A stretch of DNA of 64,000 bases from an uncultured Rhodospirillaceae bacterium (GCA_913030825.1 CAJWCU010000010.1:1-64000), one strand, 5' to 3'. Shown: positions 24,786 through 33,971, counted from the first letter of the stretch. Program-made: numbers and translations. The notes: generated by a model not told the origin, from the sequence alone.

Positions 24786-26096
24786 TCAGAGCTCTTCGAG
24801 CGCTTCCCGAAGCACGCCGATCATCGCGTCAATGTCGGCTTCGGTGGCGACGAAAGCCGGGGCCACGACGCCGCAATCGCCCGTGAATTTCACATGCAGG
24901 CCGCGCCAGAACAGGTCTTTCTGGAACTGGGTGCCGAGCGCGCCCGGCCCGCCCTTGGGCTTCAGTTCGATGGCGCCCAACATGCCGTAACCGCGGATGT
25001 CGGCCAGGCAGTCCATGCCTTCCAGCGAGAACAGCGCCTTCTGGAAATGGTCGACCAGACCGGCCGCCTTTTCGAAGGTGTTTTCTTCGTCATAGATCTT
25101 CTGCACGGCGACGCCGGCGGCGCAGGCCGCGGGGTGCGACGAATAGGTATAGCCGTGGAACAGCTCGATGGCGTTTTCCGGGGCGACGTCGATGATCGTT
25201 TCGTAAATCTCGTCCTTCACCGCGATGGCGCCCATGGGCTGGCAGCCGTTGGTAATCGCCTTGGCCAGGGTCATCAGGTCCGGCGTCACGCCGAAGGCCT
25301 GAGCCGCGAACGGCGCGCCCGTGCGGCCGAAGCCGGTGATGACCTCATCGAAGACCAGCAGAATGCCGTGTTCGTCGCAAATCTCGCGCAGGCGTTCCAG
25401 ATACCCCTTCGGCGGAACCAGGCAGCCGGTCGAGCCGGCAATCGGCTCGACGAAGCAGGCGGCGATGGTCGAGCCGCCGACGTTGGCGCAGATGCGGGCC
25501 AGATCGTCGGCAAGCTCGGCGCCCTTTTCGGGCTGACCCTGGACAAAGGTTTCGGACCCGTCCCAGGTATGGCGCATGTGGACGACGCCGGGCATGACGC
25601 CGGAGAAGGTCTCGCGGTTCTTGACCATGCCGGAAAGCGACGTGCCGCCGATGTTGACGCCGTGATAGGCCCGTTCGCGGGAGACGAAGCGCGTGCGCTG
25701 ACCCTGGCCCTTGGCCCGGTGATAGGCCATGGCGATTTTCAGCGCCGTGTCGATGGCTTCCGAGCCGGAGTTGGCGAAGAAGATGTGGTTCATCGGCTCC
25801 GGCGTGATGCGGGCGACGCGCTGCGCCAGGTCGAAGGCACCGGGGTGGCCCATCTGGAACGGCGGGGTGTAATCGTTTTCCAGAAGCTGGCTGTAGACCG
25901 CTTCGGCGATTTCCTTGCGGCCGTGGCCGAGCGGGCAGCAGAACAGACCCGACGAGCCGTCGAGGATCTTGCCGCCTTTGTGGTCGTAGTAGTGAATGCC
26001 TTCGCCCCGAACGACCAGGCGCGGGCTTTTCTTGAAATCGCGGTTGCCGGTGAACGGCATCCAGTTCTCTTCAAGGGAATTGGTGTTGTATTCCAT
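24786..26096 (-). CDS. tpa: class III omega-aminotransferase, probable taurine:pyruvate aminotransferase
   Basis: This 436-aa PLP enzyme starts at ATG 26096-26094 behind AGGAGG. Motifs include WMPFTGNRDFK, GSSGLFCCPLGHG, FFANSGSEAIDTALK (PLP phosphate site), AYHGVNIGGTSLSG, LLVFDEVITGFGRTG and TLAKAITNGCQPMGA, which holds the Schiff-base Lys. Omega-aminotransferases of this type use beta-alanine, taurine or hypotaurine with pyruvate. The divergent MocR-type regulator and the following xsc and pta genes make taurine to sulfoacetaldehyde plus alanine the best reading. Hypotaurine and beta-alanine remain alternatives. Confidence 0.85.
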   Translation of the reverse strand: MEYNTNSLEENWMPFTGNRDFKKSPRLVVRGEGIHYYDHKGGKILDGSSGLFCCPLGHGRKEIAEAVYSQLLENDYTPPFQMGHPGAFDLAQRVARITPEPMNHIFFANSGSEAIDTALKIAMAYHRAKGQGQRTRFVSRERAYHGVNIGGTSLSGMVKNRETFSGVMPGVVHMRHTWDGSETFVQGQPEKGAELADDLARICANVGGSTIAACFVEPIAGSTGCLVPPKGYLERLREICDEHGILLVFDEVITGFGRTGAPFAAQAFGVTPDLMTLAKAITNGCQPMGAIAVKDEIYETIIDVAPENAIELFHGYTYSSHPAACAAGVAVQKIYDEENTFEKAAGLVDHFQKALFSLEGMDCLADIRGYGMLGAIELKPKGGPGALGTQFQKDLFWRGLHVKFTGDCGVVAPAFVATEADIDAMIGVLREALEEL

Positions 26097-26233
26097 GGTC
26101 GATCCTCCTCGAGGCGCCCGCCGGCGTCTTGACCGGTCCGGGGGCGAAAAACGGGCGGGCGGCTCACGCATGCGAAATGCGTCCGGGAACCGCCGGGCTT
26201 GTCACGAAACTGGCCCCATCGTAATCTCGCTGG

Positions 26234-26274
26234 CTGGCACCACGTTAGAGCCAGTCAGGGCATTTCCCTGGACC
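26234..26274. promoter_or_regulatory. candidate TauR-type control region between tpa and tauR
   Basis: The 283-nt divergent spacer holds CTGGCACC at 26234-26241, GCCAG at 26250-26254 and CTGGACC at 26268-26274. CTGGAC also occurs at 28069-28074 upstream of xsc. TauR of Rhodobacter is reported to bind repeated CTGGAC-type elements. The match here is partial, so this is a weak candidate. Confidence 0.3.
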
Positions 26275-26379
26275 ACATTTCCCGGCGTTTCGGCGCGGGG
26301 CCCGGCAGGGGGAATGTCCGGGTCTCACGGCGGCGGAAAGCCGGGCCCAAGGGGCGGACAACAAGAAGAACGAACACCC

Positions 26380-27882
26380 ATGCGCGACGGCATCTTTCAT
26401 TTGGACAAGCGTCCGAACATCTCGATCCAGGGTCAAATCCGCGAAATGCTGGTTTCGGCCATTCTCGGCAGACAACTGCCGCCGGGCGACCCGCTGCCCT
26501 CCTCGCGCAAACTGGCGAAAAGCCTGGGCGTGTCCCGCAACACGGTGGTCCTTGCCTATCAGGGGCTGGTCGACGACGGCTATCTGGAATCCCGCGAACG
26601 GTCGGGCTTCTATGTGTCCGACGACATTCTGGAAGGCCGCGCGGACGAACCGATGCCCGCCCCCATGGCGATCCCCGACGCCCGCGCCGCCGCCGCCGGC
26701 CCGGCAAACGGCGAAGGCCCCGATTGGGACGCCATCTTCCGCGTCAGCCCGTCGCGCCAAAGCAACGTGGAAAAACCGACCAACTGGCTGACCTACCCCT
26801 ATCCCTTCATCTACGGCCAGGTCGATCAATCGCTGTTCCCCATCGCACAATGGCGGGAATGTTCCAGGCAGGCGCTCGGCCGCAAGGGCATGGACGCCTG
26901 GACCGGCGACGCGCTGGCCGCCGACGACCCCATGCTGATCGAACAGATTCAGACGCGCCTTCTGCCGCGCCGCGGCATCCTGGCCCGCGAGGACGAAATC
27001 CTGGTCACCCTGGGGGCCCAAAACGCGCTTTATATCCTGGCGGCGTTGCTGGTCCAGCCGGAGACCCGGGTCGCCATCGAAGACCCGGGCTATCCCGACC
27101 TGCGGAACATCTTCGGGCTGAAGACCGACCGCATTCAGCCGATCCCGGTCGATGCCCATGGCCTGCCTGTGGACCGGCGGCTGGACGATGCCGACATCGT
27201 CTTCGTCACGCCCAGCCATCAGGCCCCGACCACCGTGACCCTCCCGCGTACGCGCCGCCAGGAACTGCTGGCCAAAGCGAACGACAAGGACTTCGTGATC
27301 ATCGAAGACGATTACGAATGGGAAACCAACTACGTCTCCGAACCCACCCCCGCCCTGAAATCCATGGATACGGCCGGGCGGGTGATCTACGTCGGATCGC
27401 TGTCGAAGACCTTGTTCCCGGGCCTGCGGCTCGGCTACCTGGTCGGCCCGGCGCCGCTGATCCGCGAAGCCCGCGCACTCCGCCGCCTGATGTTGCGCCA
27501 CGCGCCCAACAACAACCAGCGCACGGCGGCCCTGTTCCTGGCGCTCGGCCATCACGACAGCCTGGTCCACAAACTTCAGAAGGCCTACCGCGAGCGGTGG
27601 AAGATAATGGGCGAGGCCCTGGCCGAACACCTGCCGGGGTGGTCGCAATCGCCGGCCTTCGGCGGGACCAGCTATTGGGTCACCGGTCCGGACGGCATGG
27701 ACGCCGGGAAACTGGCCGACCGCGCGCTGGACGACGGGGTAATCATCGAGCCCGGCGCGGTCACCTTCGCCGGCCCCGAGATCCCGAAAAACCACTTCCG
27801 CCTGGGCTTCTCCTCCATCGCCACGGAGCGGATCGAGCCGGGCATCCGCCTGCTCGCCGACGTGATCAAGCGTGGTTTCTAG
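26380..27882 (+). CDS. tauR: MocR/GntR-type regulator with aminotransferase domain (TauR-like)
   Basis: This 500-aa protein fuses a GntR winged helix (residues ~15-85, with LPSSRKLAKSLGVSRNTVV) to a fold-type I aminotransferase domain (~130-495). The latter has EDEILVTLGAQNALYI, VAIEDPGYPDLRN, FVTPSHQAP and the PLP Lys in VGSLSKTLFPGLRLGY. Such MocR proteins act as PLP-dependent sensors and often control the aminotransferase gene next to them. ATG 26380 begins the conserved DGIFHLDKRPN. Divergence from tpa and position before xsc-pta fit TauR, the taurine activator. The gene symbol rests on this context. Confidence 0.87.
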   Translation: MRDGIFHLDKRPNISIQGQIREMLVSAILGRQLPPGDPLPSSRKLAKSLGVSRNTVVLAYQGLVDDGYLESRERSGFYVSDDILEGRADEPMPAPMAIPDARAAAAGPANGEGPDWDAIFRVSPSRQSNVEKPTNWLTYPYPFIYGQVDQSLFPIAQWRECSRQALGRKGMDAWTGDALAADDPMLIEQIQTRLLPRRGILAREDEILVTLGAQNALYILAALLVQPETRVAIEDPGYPDLRNIFGLKTDRIQPIPVDAHGLPVDRRLDDADIVFVTPSHQAPTTVTLPRTRRQELLAKANDKDFVIIEDDYEWETNYVSEPTPALKSMDTAGRVIYVGSLSKTLFPGLRLGYLVGPAPLIREARALRRLMLRHAPNNNQRTAALFLALGHHDSLVHKLQKAYRERWKIMGEALAEHLPGWSQSPAFGGTSYWVTGPDGMDAGKLADRALDDGVIIEPGAVTFAGPEIPKNHFRLGFSSIATERIEPGIRLLADVIKRGF

Positions 27883-28226
27883 CCAATTCAGCAATAATTC
27901 TTCTGAATTAAAAAAAGTGGGACGAATTTGCGCCGAATTGCGCATTCTGGCGCGTGAAATTGCCCGCATCTGGCCCTATCCCCTGGCCCAAGGAGAGCCT
28001 ACGAAACGGGGCATGGAATGCGGTGATGTGCGCCGCGCCGGCGTGGGCTATCGTCTCTCCAGAACGATCTGGACTCGCCCGCTTGGGAGAGCCCGGCGCC
28101 ACCTGTCGCCTGCATCCAGGCCCGGACTTAAAGCTCGGGCTTAGGGTGGTATAACATTTCGGAACATGAAACCCGCCGGGGGCCGTCGATGACGCAGCCT
28201 CGGCCGCATACGGGAGGACCCCACGT
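27883..28226. other. 344-nt intergenic region upstream of xsc
   Basis: This spacer between tauR and xsc should hold the xsc promoter. It contains an AT-rich inverted repeat AATTCAG (27885-27891)/CTGAATT (27903-27909) followed by seven A. The lack of a T-run rules out a plus-strand terminator. CTGGAC lies at 28069-28074, and the xsc ribosome site GGGAGGA is just before 28227. No RNA or coding feature was recognised. Confidence 0.45.
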
Positions 28227-30011
28227 ATGACCAAGATGAATACTGAAGAAGCCTTCGTTAAGGTTCTTCAAATGCACGGCATCGAACACGCCTTCGGCAT
28301 TATCGGATCGGCCATGATGCCGATTTCGGACCTGTTCCCCAAGGCTGGGATCACCTTCTGGGACTGCGCCCACGAATGTAACGCCGGCATGATGGCCGAC
28401 GGCTTCACCCGCTCGTCCGGTAAGATGTCGATGATGGTGGCGCAGAACGGCCCCGGCATCACCAACTTCGTGACCCCGGTGAAGACCGCCTATTGGAACC
28501 ACACGCCGCTGCTGCTGGTCACGCCGCAGGCCGCCAACAAGACCATCGGCCAGGGCGGGTTCCAGGAAATCCCGCAGATGGCCCTGTTCGAAGACATGGT
28601 CTGCTATCAGGAAGAAGTCCGCGACCCGTCGCGTATCGCCGAGGTTCTGAACCGGGTGATCGAACAGGCCTGGCGCGGCTCCGCCCCGGCGCAGATCAAC
28701 GTGCCGCGCGATTTCTGGACCCAGATCATCGACATCGAACTGCCGCAGGTCGTCAAGATCGAACGCCCGTCGGGCGGCAAGCAGGCCATCGCCGACGCCG
28801 CCAAGATGCTGTCGGAAGCCAAGTTCCCGGTGATCCTGAACGGCGCCGGCGTCGTCCTATCGGGCGGCATCGAGGCCTCCAAGCAACTGGCCGAGCGTCT
28901 CTCGGCGCCGGTCTGCTGCGGCTATCAGCACAATGACGCCTTCCCGGGCTCGCACCCTCTGTTCGCCGGCCCGCTCGGCTACAACGGCTCCAAGGCGGGC
29001 ATGGAACTGATCGCCAAGGCCGACGTGGTCCTGGCGCTGGGCACGCGGCTCAACCCGTTCTCGACCCTGCCGGGCTACGGCATCGATTACTGGCCGAAGG
29101 ACGCCAAGATCATCCAGGTCGACATGAACGCCGACCGCATCGGCCTGACCAAGAAGGTCGACGTCGCGATTCAGGGCGACGCCAAGATGGTCGCCGAACA
29201 ACTGCTCACGGGCCTTGCCCCCAACGCCGGCGACGCCGGCCGCAAGGACCGCGAAGACCTGATCGCGACCACCAAATCGCGCTGGCTGCAGGAACTGTCC
29301 TCCATGGACCACGAAGACGACGATCCGGGCACCACCTGGAACGAACGTGCGCGCAACGCGCATCCGGAGCGCATGTCGCCCCGCATGGCATGGCGCGCCA
29401 TTCAGGCCTCCCTGCCGCGCGATGCGATCATTTCATCCGACATCGGCAACAACTGCGCCATCGGCAACGCCTATCCGACCTTCGAGGAAGGCCGCAAATA
29501 CCTGGCCCCGGGCCTGTTCGGTCCCTGCGGCTACGGCTTCCCGTCGATCCAGGGTGCGAAAATCGCCAACCCGGACGTTCCGGTCGTCGGCTTCGCCGGT
29601 GACGGCGCCTTCGGCATCTCGATGAACGAAATGGGTGCCGTCGGCCGCGACGAATGGCCGCCGATCACCATGATCATCTTCCGCAACTACCAGTGGGGTG
29701 CGGAAAAGCGCAACACGACGCTGTGGTACCAGGACAACTTCGTCGGCACGGAACTGGACCTGGACGTGACCTACGCCGGGATCGCCGAAGCCTGCGGCCT
29801 CAAGGGTGTGCAGGTCACGACCATGCAGGAACTGACCGATGCCCTGGCCGTCGCCGTCAAGGAACAGATGGAAGACAAGGTCACGACCTTCATCGAGGTC
29901 ATCCTGAACCAGGAACTGGGCGAGCCCTTCCGCCGCGACGCCATGAAGGCGCCGGTCGAAGTCGCCGGCATCAGCGCCAGCGACATGCGCCCGCAGAAGG
30001 GCGCGGCCTAA
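28227..30011 (+). CDS. xsc: sulfoacetaldehyde acetyltransferase
   Basis: This 594-aa ThDP enzyme converts sulfoacetaldehyde and phosphate to acetyl phosphate and sulfite, the desulfonating step of taurine degradation. It starts at ATG 28227 behind GGGAGGA. The N-terminal Pyr domain begins NTEEAFVKVLQMHGIEHAFG, with HECNAGMMADGFTRSSGKM holding the ThDP-activating Glu region. The PP domain shows GDGAFGISMNEMGAVGRDEW with the GDG...N metal-diphosphate motif, then IIFRNYQWGAEKRN. These segments match Xsc rather than acetolactate synthase. Phosphotransacetylase follows 196 nt downstream, as in known tpa/xsc/pta clusters. Confidence 0.95.
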   Translation: MTKMNTEEAFVKVLQMHGIEHAFGIIGSAMMPISDLFPKAGITFWDCAHECNAGMMADGFTRSSGKMSMMVAQNGPGITNFVTPVKTAYWNHTPLLLVTPQAANKTIGQGGFQEIPQMALFEDMVCYQEEVRDPSRIAEVLNRVIEQAWRGSAPAQINVPRDFWTQIIDIELPQVVKIERPSGGKQAIADAAKMLSEAKFPVILNGAGVVLSGGIEASKQLAERLSAPVCCGYQHNDAFPGSHPLFAGPLGYNGSKAGMELIAKADVVLALGTRLNPFSTLPGYGIDYWPKDAKIIQVDMNADRIGLTKKVDVAIQGDAKMVAEQLLTGLAPNAGDAGRKDREDLIATTKSRWLQELSSMDHEDDDPGTTWNERARNAHPERMSPRMAWRAIQASLPRDAIISSDIGNNCAIGNAYPTFEEGRKYLAPGLFGPCGYGFPSIQGAKIANPDVPVVGFAGDGAFGISMNEMGAVGRDEWPPITMIIFRNYQWGAEKRNTTLWYQDNFVGTELDLDVTYAGIAEACGLKGVQVTTMQELTDALAVAVKEQMEDKVTTFIEVILNQELGEPFRRDAMKAPVEVAGISASDMRPQKGAA

Positions 30012-30207
30012 GGCCCGCCTTCACTGACTTTCCGCCCCTGGGCATCCGCCCGGGGGCGGCCAAGGGATCAGGCTGACAAGCCTTTCCGGAAGAGTGTGGC
30101 AACGGCGTCCGCTCTTCCGGCTCCCCTCTGGGGCCTTGCCCCGATTTTTCGAATTTCCCGCGTTTCCCACCTTCCCGTTTCCTTCGTCCACGGAGTATGC
30201 TCCCGGC

Positions 30208-31140
30208 ATGCTGAGCGACGCCCCCTTCGAAGTTCCCCAATATCTGCTTGATCTGGCCAAGGGCCTGGACCGCGTGCCGATGGCCGTGGCCGGGGCCGAC
30301 AATATGGTCGTTATGGAAAGTGCGCGGCAGGCCGCCGACGCCGGTCTGATCGACCCGATCCTGGTCGGCGACCGGGACGAGATCGAAAGCCTGGCCGAAA
30401 CAATGGGCTGGGACGCATCGGAATTCCGCATCGTCGAAAGCGGCGAGGAAGACGAGGCCGCCGCCGCCCGCATGGCCGTAAAGCTGGCCCGCGACGGCGA
30501 AGTCGCCGCCCTGATGAAGGGCCATGTCCATACCGACGCCCTGATGGCCGCCGTGGTCGCCAAGGAAACGGGCCTGCGCGACGGGCGCCGCCTCAGCCAT
30601 GTCTTTCACATGACCGTGCCGGGATCCGACCGGGTCTTGATGATCACCGACGGCGCGGTCAACGTGAACCCCAATCCCAATACCCTGATGGACATCGTCA
30701 AGAACGCCGTCGGCCTGGCCCATGCGCTGGGCAATCCGGAGCCCAAGGTCGCCATGCTGTCGGGCACGGAAAGCCCGATCCCGGCGATGCCGTCCAGCCT
30801 GGTTGCCAAGGAAATCGTCGAGCGCGCCCAAGCCGGCGAAGTCACGGGCGCCATCGTCGACGGGCCTTTCGCCTTCGACAACGCGATCTCGCCGGAGGCC
30901 GCGAAGGTCAAGGGCATCGACAGCCCCGTCGCCGGCAAGGCCGACATCCTGGTCGTGCCCAACATCGAAATGGGCAACGGCCTGTTCAAGATGCTGGTCT
31001 ATTTCAAAAGCGGCCTGGCCGCGGGCGTCGTGCTGGGCGCCAAGGTGCCGATCGTCCTGACCTCGCGGGCCGACCCGCCGGAGGCCCGCTTCGCGGCGAC
31101 CGCCATCGCCGCCATCGCCGCCGCCAAGGGCAAGGTTTAA
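30208..31140 (+). CDS. pta: phosphate acetyltransferase
   Basis: This 310-aa enzyme turns acetyl phosphate into acetyl-CoA. The short single-domain form begins with MLSDAPFEVPQYL at ATG 30208. Motifs include AVAGADNMVVMESARQA, PILVGDRDEIES, ALMKGHVHTDALM, RLSHVFHMTVPGSD, TDGAVNVNPNPNTLMDIVKNAV and the closing VLGAKVPIVLTSRAD. It fits the short Pta type found next to xsc, where it completes taurine carbon flow into central metabolism. The 196-nt gap from xsc contains two GC-rich hairpins (30032-30059 and 30086-30120) without T-runs, so transcription may continue from xsc. Confidence 0.93.
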   Translation: MLSDAPFEVPQYLLDLAKGLDRVPMAVAGADNMVVMESARQAADAGLIDPILVGDRDEIESLAETMGWDASEFRIVESGEEDEAAAARMAVKLARDGEVAALMKGHVHTDALMAAVVAKETGLRDGRRLSHVFHMTVPGSDRVLMITDGAVNVNPNPNTLMDIVKNAVGLAHALGNPEPKVAMLSGTESPIPAMPSSLVAKEIVERAQAGEVTGAIVDGPFAFDNAISPEAAKVKGIDSPVAGKADILVVPNIEMGNGLFKMLVYFKSGLAAGVVLGAKVPIVLTSRADPPEARFAATAIAAIAAAKGKV

Positions 31141-31179
31141 GCCCACCCCGCGCAAACGGGCCATCTCGGCCCTGCCGCC

Positions 31180-32160
31180 CTACCTTTTGAATTCGTCCAA
31201 TTTCTCGATCATCGCGTCGGACGCGATGGCGCAATTGTGACGTGCGAACACGCTCAGGTCGGGCCCCCGGATCAACAAGACACGCTCAATCAGGCGCTCG
31301 CCGATCTTGGTGTTCAGCTTGTCCGCCAGTTTGTCCCCTATGCGCGCCAATTCCGATTTGGAAAAGGACGCCCCGGCCGCGAGCGCGTCGGAAAACGCCA
31401 CGTTCAATTCATGATAGATAACCGGCGCCTCGGCGCAGACATCGCGAAGCGCGTCCCGATCGACGAGCACCGCCGCCGGCAGGACCAGAGAATTTGAAAC
31501 CTGCCGTTCGCCGAAGGCACGCGGAATGGACAAATGCTTGAACAGGACGACCGGCGGCAATTCCTCCGGCTTGTCCTCTGATTTATAGGGCGCCCGGGGC
31601 AGAGGCGCCGGTTTTGCCGCCGGTGCGGTGGCGGGCGACTGCAGGGCGGGTGGCAGAGAGGCCGGTTTCGACGGCCCCGCATCGGGCACCAGTCCCTCCA
31701 CGGAAAAAAACAGGCCGATCGCCAGGATCAACATGGCGCCGGTCGCCGCCGCCAAAAGACGCGGGTTCTTGAAGAACAGATAGGTCAGACGCTGCACCTT
31801 GCGCCCGAACTCGTGGCCCCGCCGGTCGGCCTTGGCCCGGTCCTTCTTCGCGAGATAGGCCTGTGCCTTGGCGATCCGCTGGTTCTTAATCGCACGCAGA
31901 AGATTGATGACCGATTGCGTCGGCATCGTTCCTTGCGCATCGGCGAACAGGCTGTCGATCTCGGTAAGCAACTGTGCCGTCGCCAGTTCGTCATCCTTGC
32001 GGGTATAGAGTTGGCCGATCACGGCAAGCAGACAGCCGCGCAGGGCATCGGCGTTGGGCGCCTGCGTCACGGCGACGATCAGACCCTGTTCCGGGTCCTC
32101 GAACACCGTTTCCCAATCGGTCACGCCTTCGGGCGTTTGCGGAAATGCAGGTTTGGCCAT
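31180..32160 (-). CDS. hypothetical single-pass membrane protein with Pro-rich linker
   Basis: I do not recognise this 326-aa protein. The cytoplasmic N-terminal ~130 residues are helical (LRGCLLAVIGQLYT, INLLRAIKNQRIAKAQAYLAKK). One membrane helix lies at about 137-155 (LLAAATGAMLILAIGLFF). A Pro/Ala-rich linker follows (~165-205). The periplasmic domain includes DALRDVCAEAPVIYHELNVAF and ends RVLLIRGPDLSVFARHNCAIAS. It has a layout like FliL-type or division-associated bitopic proteins, but no family match is claimed. It is followed on the opposite side by an orphan lipoprotein gene on the same strand (110 nt upstream). Confidence 0.6.
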   Translation of the reverse strand: MAKPAFPQTPEGVTDWETVFEDPEQGLIVAVTQAPNADALRGCLLAVIGQLYTRKDDELATAQLLTEIDSLFADAQGTMPTQSVINLLRAIKNQRIAKAQAYLAKKDRAKADRRGHEFGRKVQRLTYLFFKNPRLLAAATGAMLILAIGLFFSVEGLVPDAGPSKPASLPPALQSPATAPAAKPAPLPRAPYKSEDKPEELPPVVLFKHLSIPRAFGERQVSNSLVLPAAVLVDRDALRDVCAEAPVIYHELNVAFSDALAAGASFSKSELARIGDKLADKLNTKIGERLIERVLLIRGPDLSVFARHNCAIASDAMIEKLDEFKR

Positions 32161-32270
32161 GCCTTATACTTGGGGACGGCGGGCATAATATTCAGTGTTT
32201 GCGGTCACACCGCATAAAAAAGATGCGAATTTTTAGGTAAATTTGATGCTTTTGCGGCGCAATCCGCGAT

Positions 32271-33083
32271 TTAGCGAAGCGGCGTGACGGTCGGCGTCGG
32301 CGGCGCGTCCTGCGGCTCACCGAGGATCTTCGCCACGTCCTGTTTCATCAGAATACGCGACCAAGTGCGGATTTGATGAATTCCCTCGACCGGCGTCACC
32401 CATTCCGCCGGATCGTCGGCCGGCGGCAAGGTCAAAACGAAAGCCCGGCGCCCGCCGCGGGCCGCAACGGGCGTCAGTGTCCAATCCTCCCTCTCGCCAC
32501 GCGTGGTCCCCTTCTCGCCACGCAGGCAGGCCGCCAACAGGCCGTTATCCGTATCCTCGTGCAGGTCCAGCCAGGCAAAGGCGTGCTTCGCGGCGTAGCG
32601 GGTCAATTCGGGATTATCCTTCATCTCCTGGCGCAGAAGGGCGAATGCCGCGTCGAACCAGGTCAATTGTTCCTTCGCCGTTTCGTCGCGGCAGCGCCGC
32701 AACTGGCGGATCTGGCGTTCGCGGGCAACGAGGTACCAAAAGGCGGCCTTCAGATAATTGCCGGTTTCCTGCATCCGCCGGGCCGAAGCATAAATCCAGA
32801 GCGGGGGAAAGGTTTCGGCACGCCCCTCGAACCAGCGCCGGTATTCACCCAGCATCTTGGCCGGCACCGCGGCGATCCATTGCTCGCCGATGGCCCATTT
32901 GCCGCTTTCCCGCGCCTTGTCGATCTGAAACGTATAAACGTCGAGCGGATCGGACGTCCGAAAATGCCCCGCGGGCAGGCTCGCCACGATACCGCTGCGT
33001 GCCGTCCCGTCCTGGCGCGTACAACCGCCGCCCGCCAGAACAGCGGCGGCGAGGACGAGCGGTATGAAACGGCGTGCAATCAT
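32271..33083 (-). CDS. hypothetical lipoprotein
   Basis: This 270-aa protein has a lipoprotein signal, PLVLAAAVLAGGGC, with Cys21 the acylated residue. The mature part is helical and contains WFEGRAETFPPLWIYASAR, YLKAAFWYLVARERQIRQLRR in two pieces, and a C-terminal IHQIRTWSRILMKQD. A TPR-like or scaffolding role is possible, but no family is recognised. ATG 33083-33081 is the natural start of the signal peptide. It lies upstream of the bitopic orphan gene on the same strand, and both may form an envelope module. Confidence 0.65.
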   Translation of the reverse strand: MIARRFIPLVLAAAVLAGGGCTRQDGTARSGIVASLPAGHFRTSDPLDVYTFQIDKARESGKWAIGEQWIAAVPAKMLGEYRRWFEGRAETFPPLWIYASARRMQETGNYLKAAFWYLVARERQIRQLRRCRDETAKEQLTWFDAAFALLRQEMKDNPELTRYAAKHAFAWLDLHEDTDNGLLAACLRGEKGTTRGEREDWTLTPVAARGGRRAFVLTLPPADDPAEWVTPVEGIHQIRTWSRILMKQDVAKILGEPQDAPPTPTVTPLR

Positions 33084-33145
33084 GGCGAAAGCCTAAAGCC
33101 TTTCACCGATTAAGGAAATCCTTCCCGACGGCGACGCCCCCGCCG

Positions 33146-33159
33146 ATGATCTGCATCAA
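33146..33159 (+). promoter_or_regulatory. FNR/FixK-like box upstream of DUF1847 gene
   Basis: ATGATCTGCATCAA matches the TTGAT-N4-ATCAA consensus at nine of ten defined positions. Its centre lies about 80 nt before ATG 33233, which would suit activation from near -41. Confidence 0.45.
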
Positions 33160-33232
33160 TGCGGATGCATGGGCCGTCGCCCTATCTTCCTCGACCAATG
33201 GCATTTCCGTTCCACGACCAGGGGAGGACATT

Positions 33233-33970
33233 ATGGACGGTGACAAACGGCCTTCAGCAAAGGCTCCGGCCTACGACGATCCCGGCTGCGCCTATTGCCC
33301 GACGACGGTCCAGGCCTGCCGGCAGGGCGAAAGCGAGACACGGGGGCCCGGTTTCTGCCCGTCCAAGGTCTGCCCCGATACGATCCGCGACGCCGTCGGC
33401 CATTACCAGGACCCGACGATTTTGAAGGTGGCCCAGGTCTCCGCCCGGATCGAGGCCGAAGGCTATTGCCAATGGACGCGGGTCGAGGAAATCGTCCAGT
33501 TCGCCCGCCAGATGGGATTCACCAAGGTCGGCATCGCCAGTTGCATCAGCTTCCTCGAGCAGGCCAAAACGCTCAGCGCCGTTCTGGAAAGCCATGGATT
33601 CGAGGTCGCCTCCACCGCCTGCAAGCACGGCAGCGTGGCGAAGGAAAACATCGGCCTGCGCGACGACGAGAAAATCCGACCCGGTCAGCATGAAAGCATG
33701 TGCAACCCGGTGTCGCAGGCCCAGGTGCTGAACGCGGCGGGCTGCGAATTCAACATCGTCCTCGGCCTCTGCGTCGGCCACGACAGCCTGTTCTTCAAGT
33801 ATTCCGACGGCCTGGCGACGACCCTGGTCGCCAAGGACCGGGTCCTGGCGCATAACCCGATCGGCGCGCTGAACCTGGCCGACAGCTACTATTCCCGCAT
33901 CTGGGGCCCCGGCCGCCCCGACAAGATGCCGAACAAGCCGAAGCGAAAAGCCAAGGAGGTCGCGGAGTAA
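33233..33970 (+). CDS. Cys-rich DUF1847 protein
   Basis: This 245-aa protein starts at ATG 33233 behind GGGGAGGA. It matches the DUF1847 family of metal-binding proteins, common in anaerobes. The N-terminus is rich in Cys (DPGCAYCPTTVQACRQG, FCPSKVCPD), suggesting an Fe-S or zinc site. Conserved segments later are GFTKVGIASCISFLEQAKTL, ACKHGSVAKE, SMCNPVSQAQVLN and GLCVGHDSLFFKYSDG. Its biochemical role is unknown. It sits convergent to the fumarate reductase operon and is preceded by an FNR-like box, consistent with low-oxygen expression. Confidence 0.82.
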   Translation: MDGDKRPSAKAPAYDDPGCAYCPTTVQACRQGESETRGPGFCPSKVCPDTIRDAVGHYQDPTILKVAQVSARIEAEGYCQWTRVEEIVQFARQMGFTKVGIASCISFLEQAKTLSAVLESHGFEVASTACKHGSVAKENIGLRDDEKIRPGQHESMCNPVSQAQVLNAAGCEFNIVLGLCVGHDSLFFKYSDGLATTLVAKDRVLAHNPIGALNLADSYYSRIWGPGRPDKMPNKPKRKAKEVAE

Positions 33971-33971
33971 C

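Noticed and set aside
27885-27909. Inverted repeat AATTCAG/CTGAATT after tauR as a terminator
   Set aside because: It is followed by A residues on the plus strand and no T-run, so it does not fit a terminator of tauR.
30032-30120. Two GC-rich hairpins between xsc and pta as terminators
   Set aside because: Both lack a following T-run, and xsc-pta co-transcription is common, so termination is not supported.
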